From positions 62,001 to 126,000 of the forward strand of contig JAJFIS010000022.1 in the NCBI GenBank assembly GCA_021774735.1: DNA of 64,000 nucleotides, written 5' to 3'. The translations under genes were made by a program, and so were the position numbers. The DNA comes from Alphaproteobacteria bacterium (GTDB lineage: Bacteria > Pseudomonadota > Alphaproteobacteria > Sphingomonadales > Kordiimonadaceae). The notes under the pieces were generated by a model, which ran no database searches, was not told where the DNA came from, and saw only the letters and a program-made list of their open reading frames with translations. Below are positions 1-8,198 of this stretch, in pieces; the first letter of the stretch is position 1, and every line of letters begins with the position of its first letter.

Positions 1-343
1 GGTGAACTATTTCTGGGTCCGCACCATCATCCTCATCGCCACCCGTTATAACGACGCCTTCTTCCAATATGGGGCTGCCCGTCATGAAAAACTGCATCAA
101 GGCACCAAGTACGTCAGCCTTTAAATCTAGCCAATCAAGGTCTTGATCTTTTGTGACGGTAACAAAATCATAACCAATGAATACACCCGCCACGCCATTT
201 ATGCCAAAAAGACCGCGCGCAAGCGGTGATTTTTCCGCTTCTTCAGATGTTGGAAAGTCCACCGAACCAGCCTCCAACATAACTTTGCCCGGCAAAAATT
301 TTAAAGTTTCTGGGTTAGGGGTGATCTCGGTTTCTATAAACAT
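1..343 (-). CDS. Nfu/NifU-family iron-sulfur scaffold protein, N-terminal part (runs off the left edge)
   Basis: The reverse strand reads open from the window edge. Its translation begins MFIETEITPNPETLKFLPGK, the signature opening of the Nfu N-terminal domain (PF08712), and continues with the typical 'ARGLFGINGVAGVFIG' and 'DFVTVTK' blocks. Nfu proteins carry or transfer [4Fe-4S] clusters to target enzymes. The C-terminal NifU domain with its CxxC motif lies beyond the edge and is not seen. An upstream in-frame ATG at 349 would add Met-Val, but AGAGGA lies about 8 bases before the ATG at 343 and only 2-3 bases before the other, so 343 is preferred. The first 114 residues are present. Confidence 0.9.
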   Translation of the reverse strand, partial: MFIETEITPNPETLKFLPGKVMLEAGSVDFPTSEEAEKSPLARGLFGINGVAGVFIGYDFVTVTKDQDLDWLDLKADVLGALMQFFMTGSPILEEGVVITGGDEDDGADPEIVH

Positions 344-479
344 GACCATTTTCCTCTGAATTCAATTTCTACCCACTTATGTGGCGCTTTGGAGCCCATT
401 CGTCAAGCCACATAACAATCATTTTTTTTCGCCCCTTCCCATAAAGGCCATAATTCGCGTAAGAATATAAGATAGTAAC

Positions 480-2525
480 ATGAAAACACCCGCAAATTTC
501 AGTAAAGGCCCTCCATTGGCACGAAAACGCAAAATTATTCATAAAGCGACCCGGTCGGATAAAAAACGCTTTATCAACAAAGCCGATAAAAAGGCCATGG
601 ACCCCTTTGCTCCCTCAAGGCCTCTGCTGCGCAAAATAAGCTATTGGAGTGCGGTTTTTGGCATATGGTCGATCATTTTCGGCATTATAGGCTTTTTGTA
701 TCTTGCCCATGATTTGCCTGATTTAGATGATTTACCCCAACCCGGCGCAGGTGACCAAGCCATTGTAGTTAAAGCGAGCAATGGCACGACGCTGGTGAGA
801 TATGGCCCTGTTTATGGTTCTTTTTTGCCCTATCAGCAAATTCCAGATAGCATGACCCAAGCCATCATAGCTATTGAGGACAGGCGTTTCCTTAGCCACA
901 GCGGTTTTGACAGTCGGGGCTTTTTCCGCGCCATGTGGCAAAATATTACATCCGGCAAAATTCGTGCGGGCGGCAGTACGCTAACCCAGCAGCTCGCTAA
1001 AAACATGTTCCTATCTTCTGAGCGCACCATGACCCGCAAAGCGCGGGAGCTGCTGTTAGCCTTTTGGCTAGAAGTGAAATTTTCCAAGCAAGATATATTA
1101 ACGCTGTATTTGAACAGGATTTATTTTGGCGGCGGGGCTTACGGCATTGACGCAGCCTCGCGCAAATTTTTCGGCCATAGCGCCAACCATTTGTCGATAC
1201 CAGAGGCCGCCATGCTCGCGGGGTTGGTCCAAGCCCCATCCCGACTTGCTCCCCATATAAATGCCGATGGCGCTTGGGCGCGAGGGCAAATTGTTCTCGG
1301 CCGCATGGCCCGCGAAAATATGCTAACCGAAAATGCTGCCACCAACTTAAAGCAACGCCCACCAACAATTATAATTCCAGCTGTAGGCCAAGATGTGCGA
1401 TATTTCACAGATTGGATTAGCAGCCGCATTACAAATACTCTCGGTCCAACAGGGCGGTCGGTAATTATTTATACGACCCTAGACCCTGCAGCACAGTCAG
1501 CCGCAGCCTCTGCTCTTGATCGTGGCATTAGCGGAGAAGGTAAAAAACGCAATGCCTCACAGGGGGCCATTATTGCAATAGACCCGGACGGAGCGGTGCG
1601 GGCGATGGTCGGCGGTGTTCACTATGCCAAAAACCAATATAACCGGGCTGCCCATGCCCAAAGACAGCCCGGCTCTGCTTTCAAGCTATTTTCCTATCTC
1701 ACAGCGATTGAAAACGGTTTGGAGCCAGATGACATCTACATCGACGAGCCAATAACGGTAGATAAATGGAGCCCCAAAAACTATAGCGGAAAATATAGCG
1801 GTAAAATGACCGCTGCTGAAGCTTTCGCCCGTTCCATTAATACTATTGCTGTCAAAATATCCGAAGAAACTGGCCGCGATAAAATTGTTACCATGGCGAA
1901 ACGGTTAGGCATTAGCAGCAGTATTAAACCCGTTGCCAGCCTGCCACTTGGTACCGAAGAAGTTTCGGTTTTAGACCTTGCGGGAGCCTATGCAGCCATT
2001 GCAAATGGCGGCCACCGTTCTAAGCCATATGGAATATTAGAGATAACCAACCTTGACGGCCAAGTGCTTTACCGCCGCCCACGCCCAGCCCTTCGCCCTG
2101 TTTTAACTTATGAAACCGCTAGCACCATGGCCGGTATGCTGCAAGGGGTGGTGCAATTTGGATCAGGCAAAAACGCGAAAATTGATCGCCCTGTTGCCGG
2201 TAAAACAGGTACTAGCCAAGATAACCGAGATGCAGTTTTTGCTGGCTTCTCCAGTGACCTAATCTGTGTGGTTTGGGTGGGCAATGACGATGACACGCCG
2301 ATGAAGGCGGTCACAGGTGGCGGCCTGCCCGCCCGCATTTGGGCAAATTTCATGATTGAAGCCCATGCAGGACATCCGGTTAGGCCCTTGCTTGTGGACG
2401 CGGGCCTATACCGAGGCATGCAAGGGGGGCCCGAAGGTCAACCGGGTGAAAAAGTCGAACCTGCGAAAAAGAAGAAGAAAAAGCGTGGCTTTTGGGCGCG
2501 GCTGTTTGGCAAGAAAGCCGATTAG
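480..2525 (+). CDS. Class A penicillin-binding protein (PBP1A-type transglycosylase/transpeptidase)
   Basis: Bifunctional peptidoglycan synthase anchored in the inner membrane. A very basic cytoplasmic tail (residues 1-50) precedes one membrane segment (about 55-76). The glycosyltransferase domain shows EDRRFLSH with catalytic Glu133, GGSTLTQQ (164-171) and the YLNRIYFGGGAYG block. The transpeptidase domain has the SxxK motif SAFK with nucleophile Ser399, SIN (452-454) and KTGT (575-578). At 681 residues it is shorter than enterobacterial PBP1A, which fits a form without the extra OB-like insert. The protein ends in a Lys-rich tail. All catalytic motifs are intact. It is a single-gene unit; the next gene is on the opposite strand. 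Confidence 0.93.
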   Translation: MKTPANFSKGPPLARKRKIIHKATRSDKKRFINKADKKAMDPFAPSRPLLRKISYWSAVFGIWSIIFGIIGFLYLAHDLPDLDDLPQPGAGDQAIVVKASNGTTLVRYGPVYGSFLPYQQIPDSMTQAIIAIEDRRFLSHSGFDSRGFFRAMWQNITSGKIRAGGSTLTQQLAKNMFLSSERTMTRKARELLLAFWLEVKFSKQDILTLYLNRIYFGGGAYGIDAASRKFFGHSANHLSIPEAAMLAGLVQAPSRLAPHINADGAWARGQIVLGRMARENMLTENAATNLKQRPPTIIIPAVGQDVRYFTDWISSRITNTLGPTGRSVIIYTTLDPAAQSAAASALDRGISGEGKKRNASQGAIIAIDPDGAVRAMVGGVHYAKNQYNRAAHAQRQPGSAFKLFSYLTAIENGLEPDDIYIDEPITVDKWSPKNYSGKYSGKMTAAEAFARSINTIAVKISEETGRDKIVTMAKRLGISSSIKPVASLPLGTEEVSVLDLAGAYAAIANGGHRSKPYGILEITNLDGQVLYRRPRPALRPVLTYETASTMAGMLQGVVQFGSGKNAKIDRPVAGKTGTSQDNRDAVFAGFSSDLICVVWVGNDDDTPMKAVTGGGLPARIWANFMIEAHAGHPVRPLLVDAGLYRGMQGGPEGQPGEKVEPAKKKKKKRGFWARLFGKKAD

Positions 2526-2581
2526 TTTAAAGCTCAGCACCAGATACATATATTAAGTATAACCATTCAACTCAGTTTTAA

Positions 2582-3238
2582 TTATGGTCTTTCTGCGATC
2601 AAGTTCGTTACTGTTTGGATGTTATGCATCCAATCTACTGTAATTGCATTTCTAAACGAGATTAACTCAAACATTTTATCATAGTCAGCTTGTGCATTTC
2701 TATTGAAAATTGGCTCGTGATGAGCGATGCGGTTACGAAGCTTCCTTATCTCTGAAATATCAGAAAATATTTTTCCTCTAAGTTCTGCTATAGTCAATTC
2801 CGCTGCTTGTGGAAAAACATCTTGGATATGAGGCCCCCAAATTCTATTATCATGCCTTGCTGTAAACATTTTTTCCCAGAACACAAACTTTAGTTCTGCA
2901 ACAACCCTTCCCATAGTTGGGTTATCCATTCGAGCAATATTTTGCAGATTTTTTCTAGGGTTATATCCACGAGTAGGGCTAGGTAGACTTAGAATAAATG
3001 TATCATTCCACGGCCAATTTGAGGTATAAACCCTTTCTAGGCACTCTACGACTGCATTTCGGAGACTTATTTCTAGAAAATGAAGGGGCACTATAAAGGC
3101 GGATGATAACTCTAAATTCCATTTGTATAGTTGGAGTGCCGCCGCTCGGTCATTCTCGCAATGCTGTAGGTAAGTAGCAAAACGTGGCTCTGATAATATT
3201 TGAGGGATATTTGAAAGTTGATTGGAAGAAAATGACAT
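2582..3238 (-). CDS. Abi-like HEPN-domain protein (abortive-infection family)
   Basis: 218 residues from the chosen ATG. The C-terminal part carries the HEPN ribonuclease signature R-N-x3-H (Arg158, Asn159, His163) in the context KLRNRIAHHEPIF, which is typical of Abi_2-type proteins; an upstream 'FLEISLRNAVVE' block also matches that family. Members are linked to phage exclusion or RNA cleavage in other bacteria, and here that role is inference. An upstream extension to 3337 is open but opens with residues unlike the family, so the ATG at 3238 is preferred although its ribosome site is weak. The gene is clearly more AT-rich than its neighbours, stands alone without an obvious antitoxin, and faces a possible small RNA gene. 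Transfer is likely. Confidence 0.75.
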   Translation of the reverse strand: MSFSSNQLSNIPQILSEPRFATYLQHCENDRAAALQLYKWNLELSSAFIVPLHFLEISLRNAVVECLERVYTSNWPWNDTFILSLPSPTRGYNPRKNLQNIARMDNPTMGRVVAELKFVFWEKMFTARHDNRIWGPHIQDVFPQAAELTIAELRGKIFSDISEIRKLRNRIAHHEPIFNRNAQADYDKMFELISFRNAITVDWMHNIQTVTNLIAERP

Positions 3239-3267
3239 TCTAAAATTCTTGTGATATTTGATTTTAT

Positions 3268-3297
3268 TTGACAGCAATAGCATTAAAGAGATACTAT
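3268..3297 (+). promoter_or_regulatory. Sigma-70-type promoter without a downstream coding gene
   Basis: A perfect -35 TTGACA (3268-3273) and a good -10 TACTAT (3292-3297) are separated by 18 bases. No plus-strand reading frame of useful length follows, but a strong intrinsic terminator ends about 90 bases downstream, so it probably drives a short RNA. Confidence 0.55.
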
Positions 3298-3303
3298 GTA
3301 CAC

Positions 3304-3388
3304 AGATGTTATGGGATTCGTGGGTGAGAACCTCCACTCGTAACGATAAGAATACTGAAAGCTCACTTTTTAAGTGGGCTTTTTGTTT
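3304..3388 (+). ncRNA. Candidate small RNA of about 85 nt
   Basis: The interval lies between a near-consensus promoter (3268-3297) and a strong intrinsic terminator (stem 3359-3368 / 3372-3381, three-base loop, T-rich tail to 3388). No protein of reasonable length is encoded. Near 3321-3338 a short hairpin (GTGG/CCAC) presents an unpaired stretch containing ACCTCC, which is complementary to a ribosome-binding site; this resembles anti-SD loops seen in several alphaproteobacterial regulatory RNAs. I do not recognise a known family, and the ends are estimates from the promoter and terminator. Confidence 0.45.
3359..3388 (+). terminator. Intrinsic terminator of the candidate small RNA
   Basis: Ten-base-pair stem (one G-T pair) AAGCTCACTT / AAGTGGGCTT with loop TTT, followed by TTTGTTT. 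The T tract is on the plus strand only, so it ends plus-strand transcription although no plus-strand protein gene precedes it. Confidence 0.7.
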
Positions 3389-3438
3389 GACTTTTTATTG
3401 AAGAGTCTACCTGAGCTATAATTCAGATATACTCCTAG

Positions 3439-4158
3439 TTATTTCGATACAGCCAATAACAAATGGCCTTCTTTGCGCAGCCATCTGCGCTGCTTATGCC
3501 AATCGGGCACAAGGGACGTTACATGGGCCCAAAAGGCTTTCGAATGGTTCATTTCGCGCAGATGGGCCACCTCATGAGCTGCAACGTAATTTAATACGGA
3601 TGGCGGTGCCAAAATTAACCGCCAATTAAAGCGCAAGCCGCCACTGGCCGAACAACTACCCCAGCGACTGCGCATATCACCTATGGAAACACGGCTATAA
3701 TGCACCCCTAAACTAGATGCATGCTGTTCCACATGGGGCATCAATATTTTTTTAGCTTCAAGCTTCAGCCAGCGCATCAAACGCCCTGGTGCATGGGCAA
3801 CCGGGCCACCAACGATGATTTGGCCGTCTATATGCCACACCCCGCGCGTTTTATCAGGGTCAAAAATAATGCGGATCTTTTCACCGCCAAAATGAATATT
3901 GGCACCACCCTGAAGCTTCACGATTGGCACTGCTTTATCTATTTGGGTTTGGACCCATTTCTGCTCTGACACTGCAAAAGCCAATGCTTTGCGTTCGCTA
4001 ATACCCGGCGGCACCGTGAGCTTTAACAATCCTCCGGCGCGTTCCACCCGCAGTGACAAGCGCTTAGCGCGGGCATTTCGTTTCAGCTCCAAGGCTATAG
4101 ATCTGCCCCCCACCATTATTTGATGGCGAGAGCTCACTTTGACGGCCCCTCCGGCCAA
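3439..4158 (-). CDS. YgjP-like M48-superfamily metallopeptidase-fold protein
   Basis: 239 residues, the usual length for the YgjP/DUF45 family. The zinc site HEVAH (195-199) with Glu196, plus His205 in REMNH, is intact, and RSRWGSCS (163-170) is the other conserved block of the family. There is no signal peptide or membrane segment, so it should be cytosolic. Family members are annotated as zinc metallopeptidases; E. coli YgjP has been described as a UTP pyrophosphatase, so the true substrate here is open. Its start lies within the 3' end of the YcgN-like gene (25-base overlap), indicating one transcription unit with the upstream Sco gene. Confidence 0.85.
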   Translation of the reverse strand: MAGGAVKVSSRHQIMVGGRSIALELKRNARAKRLSLRVERAGGLLKLTVPPGISERKALAFAVSEQKWVQTQIDKAVPIVKLQGGANIHFGGEKIRIIFDPDKTRGVWHIDGQIIVGGPVAHAPGRLMRWLKLEAKKILMPHVEQHASSLGVHYSRVSIGDMRSRWGSCSASGGLRFNWRLILAPPSVLNYVAAHEVAHLREMNHSKAFWAHVTSLVPDWHKQRRWLRKEGHLLLAVSK

Positions 4159-4586
4159 GTCACTAAATGGTCTTCTAGGTCCCCTGCATCCCGTTCGTCC
4201 ACCACATGGCCGCCCACACTTATACCAGCTTCTGCCACTGAATTTGCAGTGTTGCTAACCAGTGGGTGCCACGCAGGCAGGTCTTTTCCTTCGTTAATCA
4301 GCCGGTAAGAACAGCTTTTAGGTAACCAAACATGATCACCAACCGTTGAAGGGGTCAGAACTATACATCCAGGGACAAACCTTTGACGTTCAGCGTATTT
4401 TTTGCAACGCGCCGTCTGAGTGTCAAGCTGCCGGCAAGCCACATTGGTGAAAAAGACCTCATCGGTTTCTTCATCTTGTAATTTATGCAAGCAACATTGG
4501 CCGCAACCGTCACAGAGCTGCTCCCATTCATCCCGTGTCATCTCTGTCAAAGGCTTAACTTGCCAAAATGGAAGCTCTGAACTCAC
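4134..4586 (-). CDS. YcgN/UPF0260-family cysteine-cluster protein
   Basis: 150 residues. The N-terminal cluster CDGCGQCC (Cys25, 28, 31, 32) and a later CRQLDTQTARCKKYAERQ block are hallmarks of the UPF0260/YkgJ-like zinc- or iron-chelating family. Biochemical function is unknown in the family. The start overlaps the end of the Sco gene by four bases and its end overlaps the YgjP-like gene, so the three are translationally coupled on the minus strand. Confidence 0.88.
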   Translation of the reverse strand: MSSELPFWQVKPLTEMTRDEWEQLCDGCGQCCLHKLQDEETDEVFFTNVACRQLDTQTARCKKYAERQRFVPGCIVLTPSTVGDHVWLPKSCSYRLINEGKDLPAWHPLVSNTANSVAEAGISVGGHVVDERDAGDLEDHLVTWPEGPSK

Positions 4587-5194
4587 AGCAATGCTTTCAG
4601 CTTGTCGGCGACCATCACCGGCGTATCTCGGGTCGTAAATATCTGATTATAGGCCCCATCGCGCCCCATAACAAAAATCACATCCAGATGGTTCATCAAA
4701 TAGTCATCCCCATCCCCTGATTGCCCCACTCGCTTGTAATATGCACCGAATATTTCAGCTATTTCCGCAATGACTTCATCACTGCCGCGCAAAGTTATTA
4801 GGCTGGGGTGATATAATGTACGAAAATTACCCAATTCTTCCGCCGTATCACGGTTGGGGTCTACGCTAATGAATATGGGTTGAAAATTATTTGTATCCAA
4901 TCCATCAGCTTCTAACATTTCCAGCGCCAGTGAAAGCTTGTCCATGGCCGCAGGGCAGGCATCAGGACAAAAGGTATAACCGAAATAAATCAGTTGGTAT
5001 TTCCCCCGCATTTGCTCGCTGGTAATCACCTGCCCTGTGTGATCGGTCAGTGAAAATTTGGAAACTGGCCCTCCGCCATCAGATACAACAAGGTTAGTCC
5101 GGCCCGGTAAATTTTCACCCATCATGGTGAGATAGATAAAAACCGCTACAAAAACGACGACAGCGCCCCAAGCAAAAATTCGAATTTGTTTCAT
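4583..5194 (-). CDS. Sco1/SenC/PrrC-family copper chaperone
   Basis: 203 residues with one N-terminal membrane anchor (about 5-24) and a periplasmic thioredoxin-like domain. The copper ligands are present: CPDAC (Cys76 and Cys80) and His169 in the NHLD block. Sco proteins deliver copper to the CuA site of cytochrome oxidase. An upstream GTG at 5218 is in frame, but AGGGAG sits ten bases before the ATG at 5194, which is chosen. It is divergent from the ank-cbiB-regBA operon; in Rhodobacter the senC/prrC gene lies between regB and regA, so the association is conserved although the order differs. Confidence 0.9.
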   Translation of the reverse strand: MKQIRIFAWGAVVVFVAVFIYLTMMGENLPGRTNLVVSDGGGPVSKFSLTDHTGQVITSEQMRGKYQLIYFGYTFCPDACPAAMDKLSLALEMLEADGLDTNNFQPIFISVDPNRDTAEELGNFRTLYHPSLITLRGSDEVIAEIAEIFGAYYKRVGQSGDGDDYLMNHLDVIFVMGRDGAYNQIFTTRDTPVMVADKLKALL

Positions 5195-5245
5195 GCCTTC
5201 AAGGCTCCCTAATTTCACACATCTATGTTACAATAGCTTCAAATT

Positions 5246-5261
5246 TCAAGGTTACCCTTGA
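5246..5261. promoter_or_regulatory. Inverted repeat in the Sco / reg-operon divergent region
   Basis: TCAAGG and CCTTGA flank a four-base spacer in the 177-base region between the two divergent units. Position and symmetry suggest an operator or small hairpin. It does not match a RegA site that I know, so the role is open. Confidence 0.3.
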
Positions 5262-5371
5262 CCCAGAGCCCTGCATATGGTTTCAGAAAGCTATATAAGG
5301 TGGTTACCATAACATGTCGATGACGACCTATTTATAGAGCTATTATTTGTACCATAGGTGAAAGAATATTT

Positions 5372-5926
5372 ATGATCCGATTATTTGCAACTGTGTTTTT
5401 AATTTTCTGGGTGCCTATAGCCGCGAACGCCGGTATTAGCCCGCAATATGACCTGCTTAAGGCCGTTGAACGGCAAAATGTTGAAGAAGTAAAAAAATTA
5501 CTACGTTCTGGCGTTTCACCTAACACCCGCCTACGCAGCAGCGGAGACCCTGCGTTGGTGATCGCTGCCCGAAAGGGAAATCGCGAAATTATGGAAATAT
5601 TATTGAAGGCAGGTGCAAACCCAGACATTGCCACAAGGGACGGCAAATCAACCCCCTTGATCATTCGCTCAACGGTCGGCGATGTGCTCGGCGTACAATT
5701 GTTACTAAACTATAAAGCTGACGTTAATGGTGGCCGCAGAACTTTGGGTGCGCCATTGATCGAAGCGGTAAGGGGCAAGAAATACAAGGTCGCCAAAATA
5801 TTAATTGATGCGGGTGCCAAATCAAATATTGGCGATGTTACGGGCCAAACCGCCTTGGACTATGCCCATATTAGCCGCTCTAAACGCATGATTAAAATGA
5901 TAGAAAGTGCTGAGGCCAAAACCTAA
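5372..5926 (+). CDS. Periplasmic ankyrin-repeat protein
   Basis: 184 residues. An N-terminal signal peptide (hydrophobic 4-17, likely cleavage after ANA near residue 20) is followed by four or five ankyrin units, e.g. 'DPALVIAARKGNREIMEILLKAGANP' type blocks at about 56-80 and 'GAPLIEAVRGKKYKVAKILIDAGA' near 128-150 (described, not contiguous). Ankyrin repeats bind proteins; the partner is unknown. First gene of a plus-strand operon: its TAA stop shares one base with the ATG of the CbiB-like gene. Placement ahead of regBA suggests co-expression with the redox regulator. Confidence 0.82.
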   Translation: MIRLFATVFLIFWVPIAANAGISPQYDLLKAVERQNVEEVKKLLRSGVSPNTRLRSSGDPALVIAARKGNREIMEILLKAGANPDIATRDGKSTPLIIRSTVGDVLGVQLLLNYKADVNGGRRTLGAPLIEAVRGKKYKVAKILIDAGAKSNIGDVTGQTALDYAHISRSKRMIKMIESAEAKT

Positions 5927-6870
5927 TGCATGAGCCCCAAGTCGCTCTTGTTCTTTTGCTACAAATAGCAGCGGCCATTCTTCTTGATATATTACTGGGT
6001 CGGCCAAGGCTTCTTGGTCGTGTGCCCGGCCCTGATAGCCTATTGCATACTATGAATATATGGCTTTCAAAACGCTTAGATCGCGCCCGACGCAGTGATG
6101 CAAACAGGATTGTGCGTGGTCTGCTGGCGTTGCTTGCCTTAAGCTGCTTATTATGGCCCTTTGGAGCATGGCTGGACAGCTTTACCCATAGCGGTGGTCT
6201 TGGCATAATATTTACCACCTTATTGCTAACATTACTGATAGGCCAACGTGCTGTGTGGGACACGACCAAAGCCTTGTGTAATAAGTTGAAGGAAACATCC
6301 AACGCCGACGACAAAACCCGTTACGGTGCGGCTCGCTGGGCAATCGAGCGCATAAACATACGCTTTGCGGACGGTTTGGTTGCCAATACTGTCATATATG
6401 TATTATTCGGTTTTTCGGCGTTACTTATATACCGAGCACTTACCATGGTAATTGCCGTTGGCTCGCCCAATGGGGTTAAAGCTCCCAACAGCCCCTATTT
6501 CTTTGGTCTTGTAAAACTTTATAATTTTTTCGGTTTTCTTATGGGCAGCCTTGCCGGAATTATCCAGCGACTAGCAGCTATTTTTGTCCCTAAAGCACGC
6601 CCATTTGCTGGATTTCCCGCATTGGGCATCATTGAAGATAGCCTAGCCGCTCGCCGTATTCCCTTAATGACAATGGCACATACATTAGGGTATAATTTTA
6701 AACTTAATATTGAAGTGAATGACAGCAATGCAACATGGATTGGCCCGGGTGACGGCAAAGCGCGGTTAAACGGACAAGATATCAAACGCGCTCTATTGCT
6801 GGCTTGGATCAGCACTGGATTGTTATTACTTGTTGTCCTATCAATTATTTTGGCTTTTAACATGCTATGA
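5926..6870 (+). CDS. Divergent CbiB/CobD-like integral membrane protein
   Basis: 314 residues with about five membrane segments (around 8-25, 63-82, 91-106, 154-176, 285-310). The opening DILLGRPRLLG and the block FADGLVANTVIYVLFGFSAL match the CobD/CbiB family, whose members attach aminopropanol to adenosylcobyric acid; the C-terminal ARLNGQDIKRALLLAW block also fits. The family's usual Pro-Asn-x-Gly-x-Pro-Glu-Ala motif is not visible and no other cobalamin gene is nearby, so cobinamide synthesis is doubtful. It overlaps the preceding gene by one base and regB by four, so translation is coupled. Confidence 0.65.
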   Translation: MHEPQVALVLLLQIAAAILLDILLGRPRLLGRVPGPDSLLHTMNIWLSKRLDRARRSDANRIVRGLLALLALSCLLWPFGAWLDSFTHSGGLGIIFTTLLLTLLIGQRAVWDTTKALCNKLKETSNADDKTRYGAARWAIERINIRFADGLVANTVIYVLFGFSALLIYRALTMVIAVGSPNGVKAPNSPYFFGLVKLYNFFGFLMGSLAGIIQRLAAIFVPKARPFAGFPALGIIEDSLAARRIPLMTMAHTLGYNFKLNIEVNDSNATWIGPGDGKARLNGQDIKRALLLAWISTGLLLLVVLSIILAFNML

Positions 6871-8198
6871 CCCAACCTTCTAATCAGTCAGCTAACAAAG
6901 AATTTCCACCTTTAACAATTGAATTTGATATCAGGCTTTATACACTGTTATCCATCCGTTGGTTGGCAATTTTTGGTCAATTATTTGCCTTGTTATTTGT
7001 AAAATTTTACATGGGATATGACCTTTCCCTAGTCCTTTCTTTACCTATCGTTCTGGTATCTGTCGCTTTAAATATAATTTTAATGATAACGCAAGGTGCG
7101 CATCACCGACTGAGCGAAAAAAGCGCCGCCCTTCAATTAGCCTATGACCTTACGCATTTAACTGCATTGCTCTTTGTCACCGGCGGTCTTGCAAATCCCT
7201 TTGCGGTTTTAATGATTGCACCGTTGGCTTTTGCATCCAATATTCTTGGAAAGCGGTCAAGTTTATCTCTGCTGGTATATGCTACTGTCTGCGTATCTAT
7301 TTTAGCCTTAAGCCCTTACACCTTGCCATGGAACGGCGCACCACCTGTTTTAGAGGCCGTCTATCTTTTTGCCCACTGGCTTGCGCTGGTTTTCACCATG
7401 ATATTTTTGGTGCTATTTATGGTCCGTATCGCGGAAGATACACGGCGGCGCAATCGCGCTTTAGAAGTAACCCAAGCAGCGCTTGCCAAGGAACAAAAAT
7501 TAGCGGCAATGGGAACATTGGCAGCCGCAGCTGCCCATGAATTGGGGACGCCACTTGGCACCATCATGCTTGCCGTCCGTGACCTGACCGACTTTCAAGA
7601 TGTGCCAAAAGACCTAAAACCCGACATAGATATCATCATGGAAGAGGCCCAACGTTGCCGCAATATTCTAGCCGAAATTAGCGCCCTTAGACGCGGAGAG
7701 CTGGAAGACCCCTTTGCATTCCAGCCCCTTGATGCATTGGTGCATGAAGCAGGCGCACCCCACGCTGAGCGCGGACCAAAAATTGTTATCGTTCGGGATA
7801 AAAGCAGCCAACCGGTTATCCGCCGCCAACCTGAAATTATTCACGGCCTGCGCAATATACTCGAGAATGCTGTTGGCTTTGCAGACTGCCGCGTTGATGT
7901 AAAAATTAACTGGGATGACGATACTGTTCATATCAATATTAGCGATGATGGCCCGGGTTTTAGCCCCCATATTTTGCGCCAATTGGGAGAACCTTATATT
8001 AGCCATCGCCCAGGAAATGACCAACCTGATGGCGGGCTTGGTCTTGGCGTCTTTATTGCAAAAACATTGCTTGAACGCACGGGGGCCGCTATGTCCTTTA
8101 GTAATAATGATCTCGGAGGGGCAAGCGTTCACTTAAGTTGGCCGCGTGTCCAGCTTGAAGGACCCGTTACTAACCAAGAAGGCAATAAGCATGACTGA
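6867..8198 (+). CDS. regB: RegB/PrrB/ActS-family redox sensor histidine kinase
   Basis: 443 residues. Six predicted membrane segments fill residues 28-190 and include the RegB ubiquinone-site heptapeptide in the form GGLANPF (106-112). The phosphorylation box is AAAAHELGTPLGT with His224, in the characteristic RegB 'H-E-L-G-T-P-L' form. Cys264 in EEAQRCRN lies where the redox-active cysteine of Rhodobacter RegB is found. N and G boxes of the ATPase domain are intact. RegB senses respiratory redox state and phosphorylates RegA. Its ATG overlaps the CbiB-like stop, and its TGA lies inside regA. Confidence 0.92.
   Translation: MTQPSNQSANKEFPPLTIEFDIRLYTLLSIRWLAIFGQLFALLFVKFYMGYDLSLVLSLPIVLVSVALNIILMITQGAHHRLSEKSAALQLAYDLTHLTALLFVTGGLANPFAVLMIAPLAFASNILGKRSSLSLLVYATVCVSILALSPYTLPWNGAPPVLEAVYLFAHWLALVFTMIFLVLFMVRIAEDTRRRNRALEVTQAALAKEQKLAAMGTLAAAAAHELGTPLGTIMLAVRDLTDFQDVPKDLKPDIDIIMEEAQRCRNILAEISALRRGELEDPFAFQPLDALVHEAGAPHAERGPKIVIVRDKSSQPVIRRQPEIIHGLRNILENAVGFADCRVDVKINWDDDTVHINISDDGPGFSPHILRQLGEPYISHRPGNDQPDGGLGLGVFIAKTLLERTGAAMSFSNNDLGGASVHLSWPRVQLEGPVTNQEGNKHD

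Noticed and set aside
177-359. A 60-codon plus-strand frame at the left edge
   Set aside because: It is a shadow of the minus-strand Nfu gene, whose translation is clearly conserved in type.
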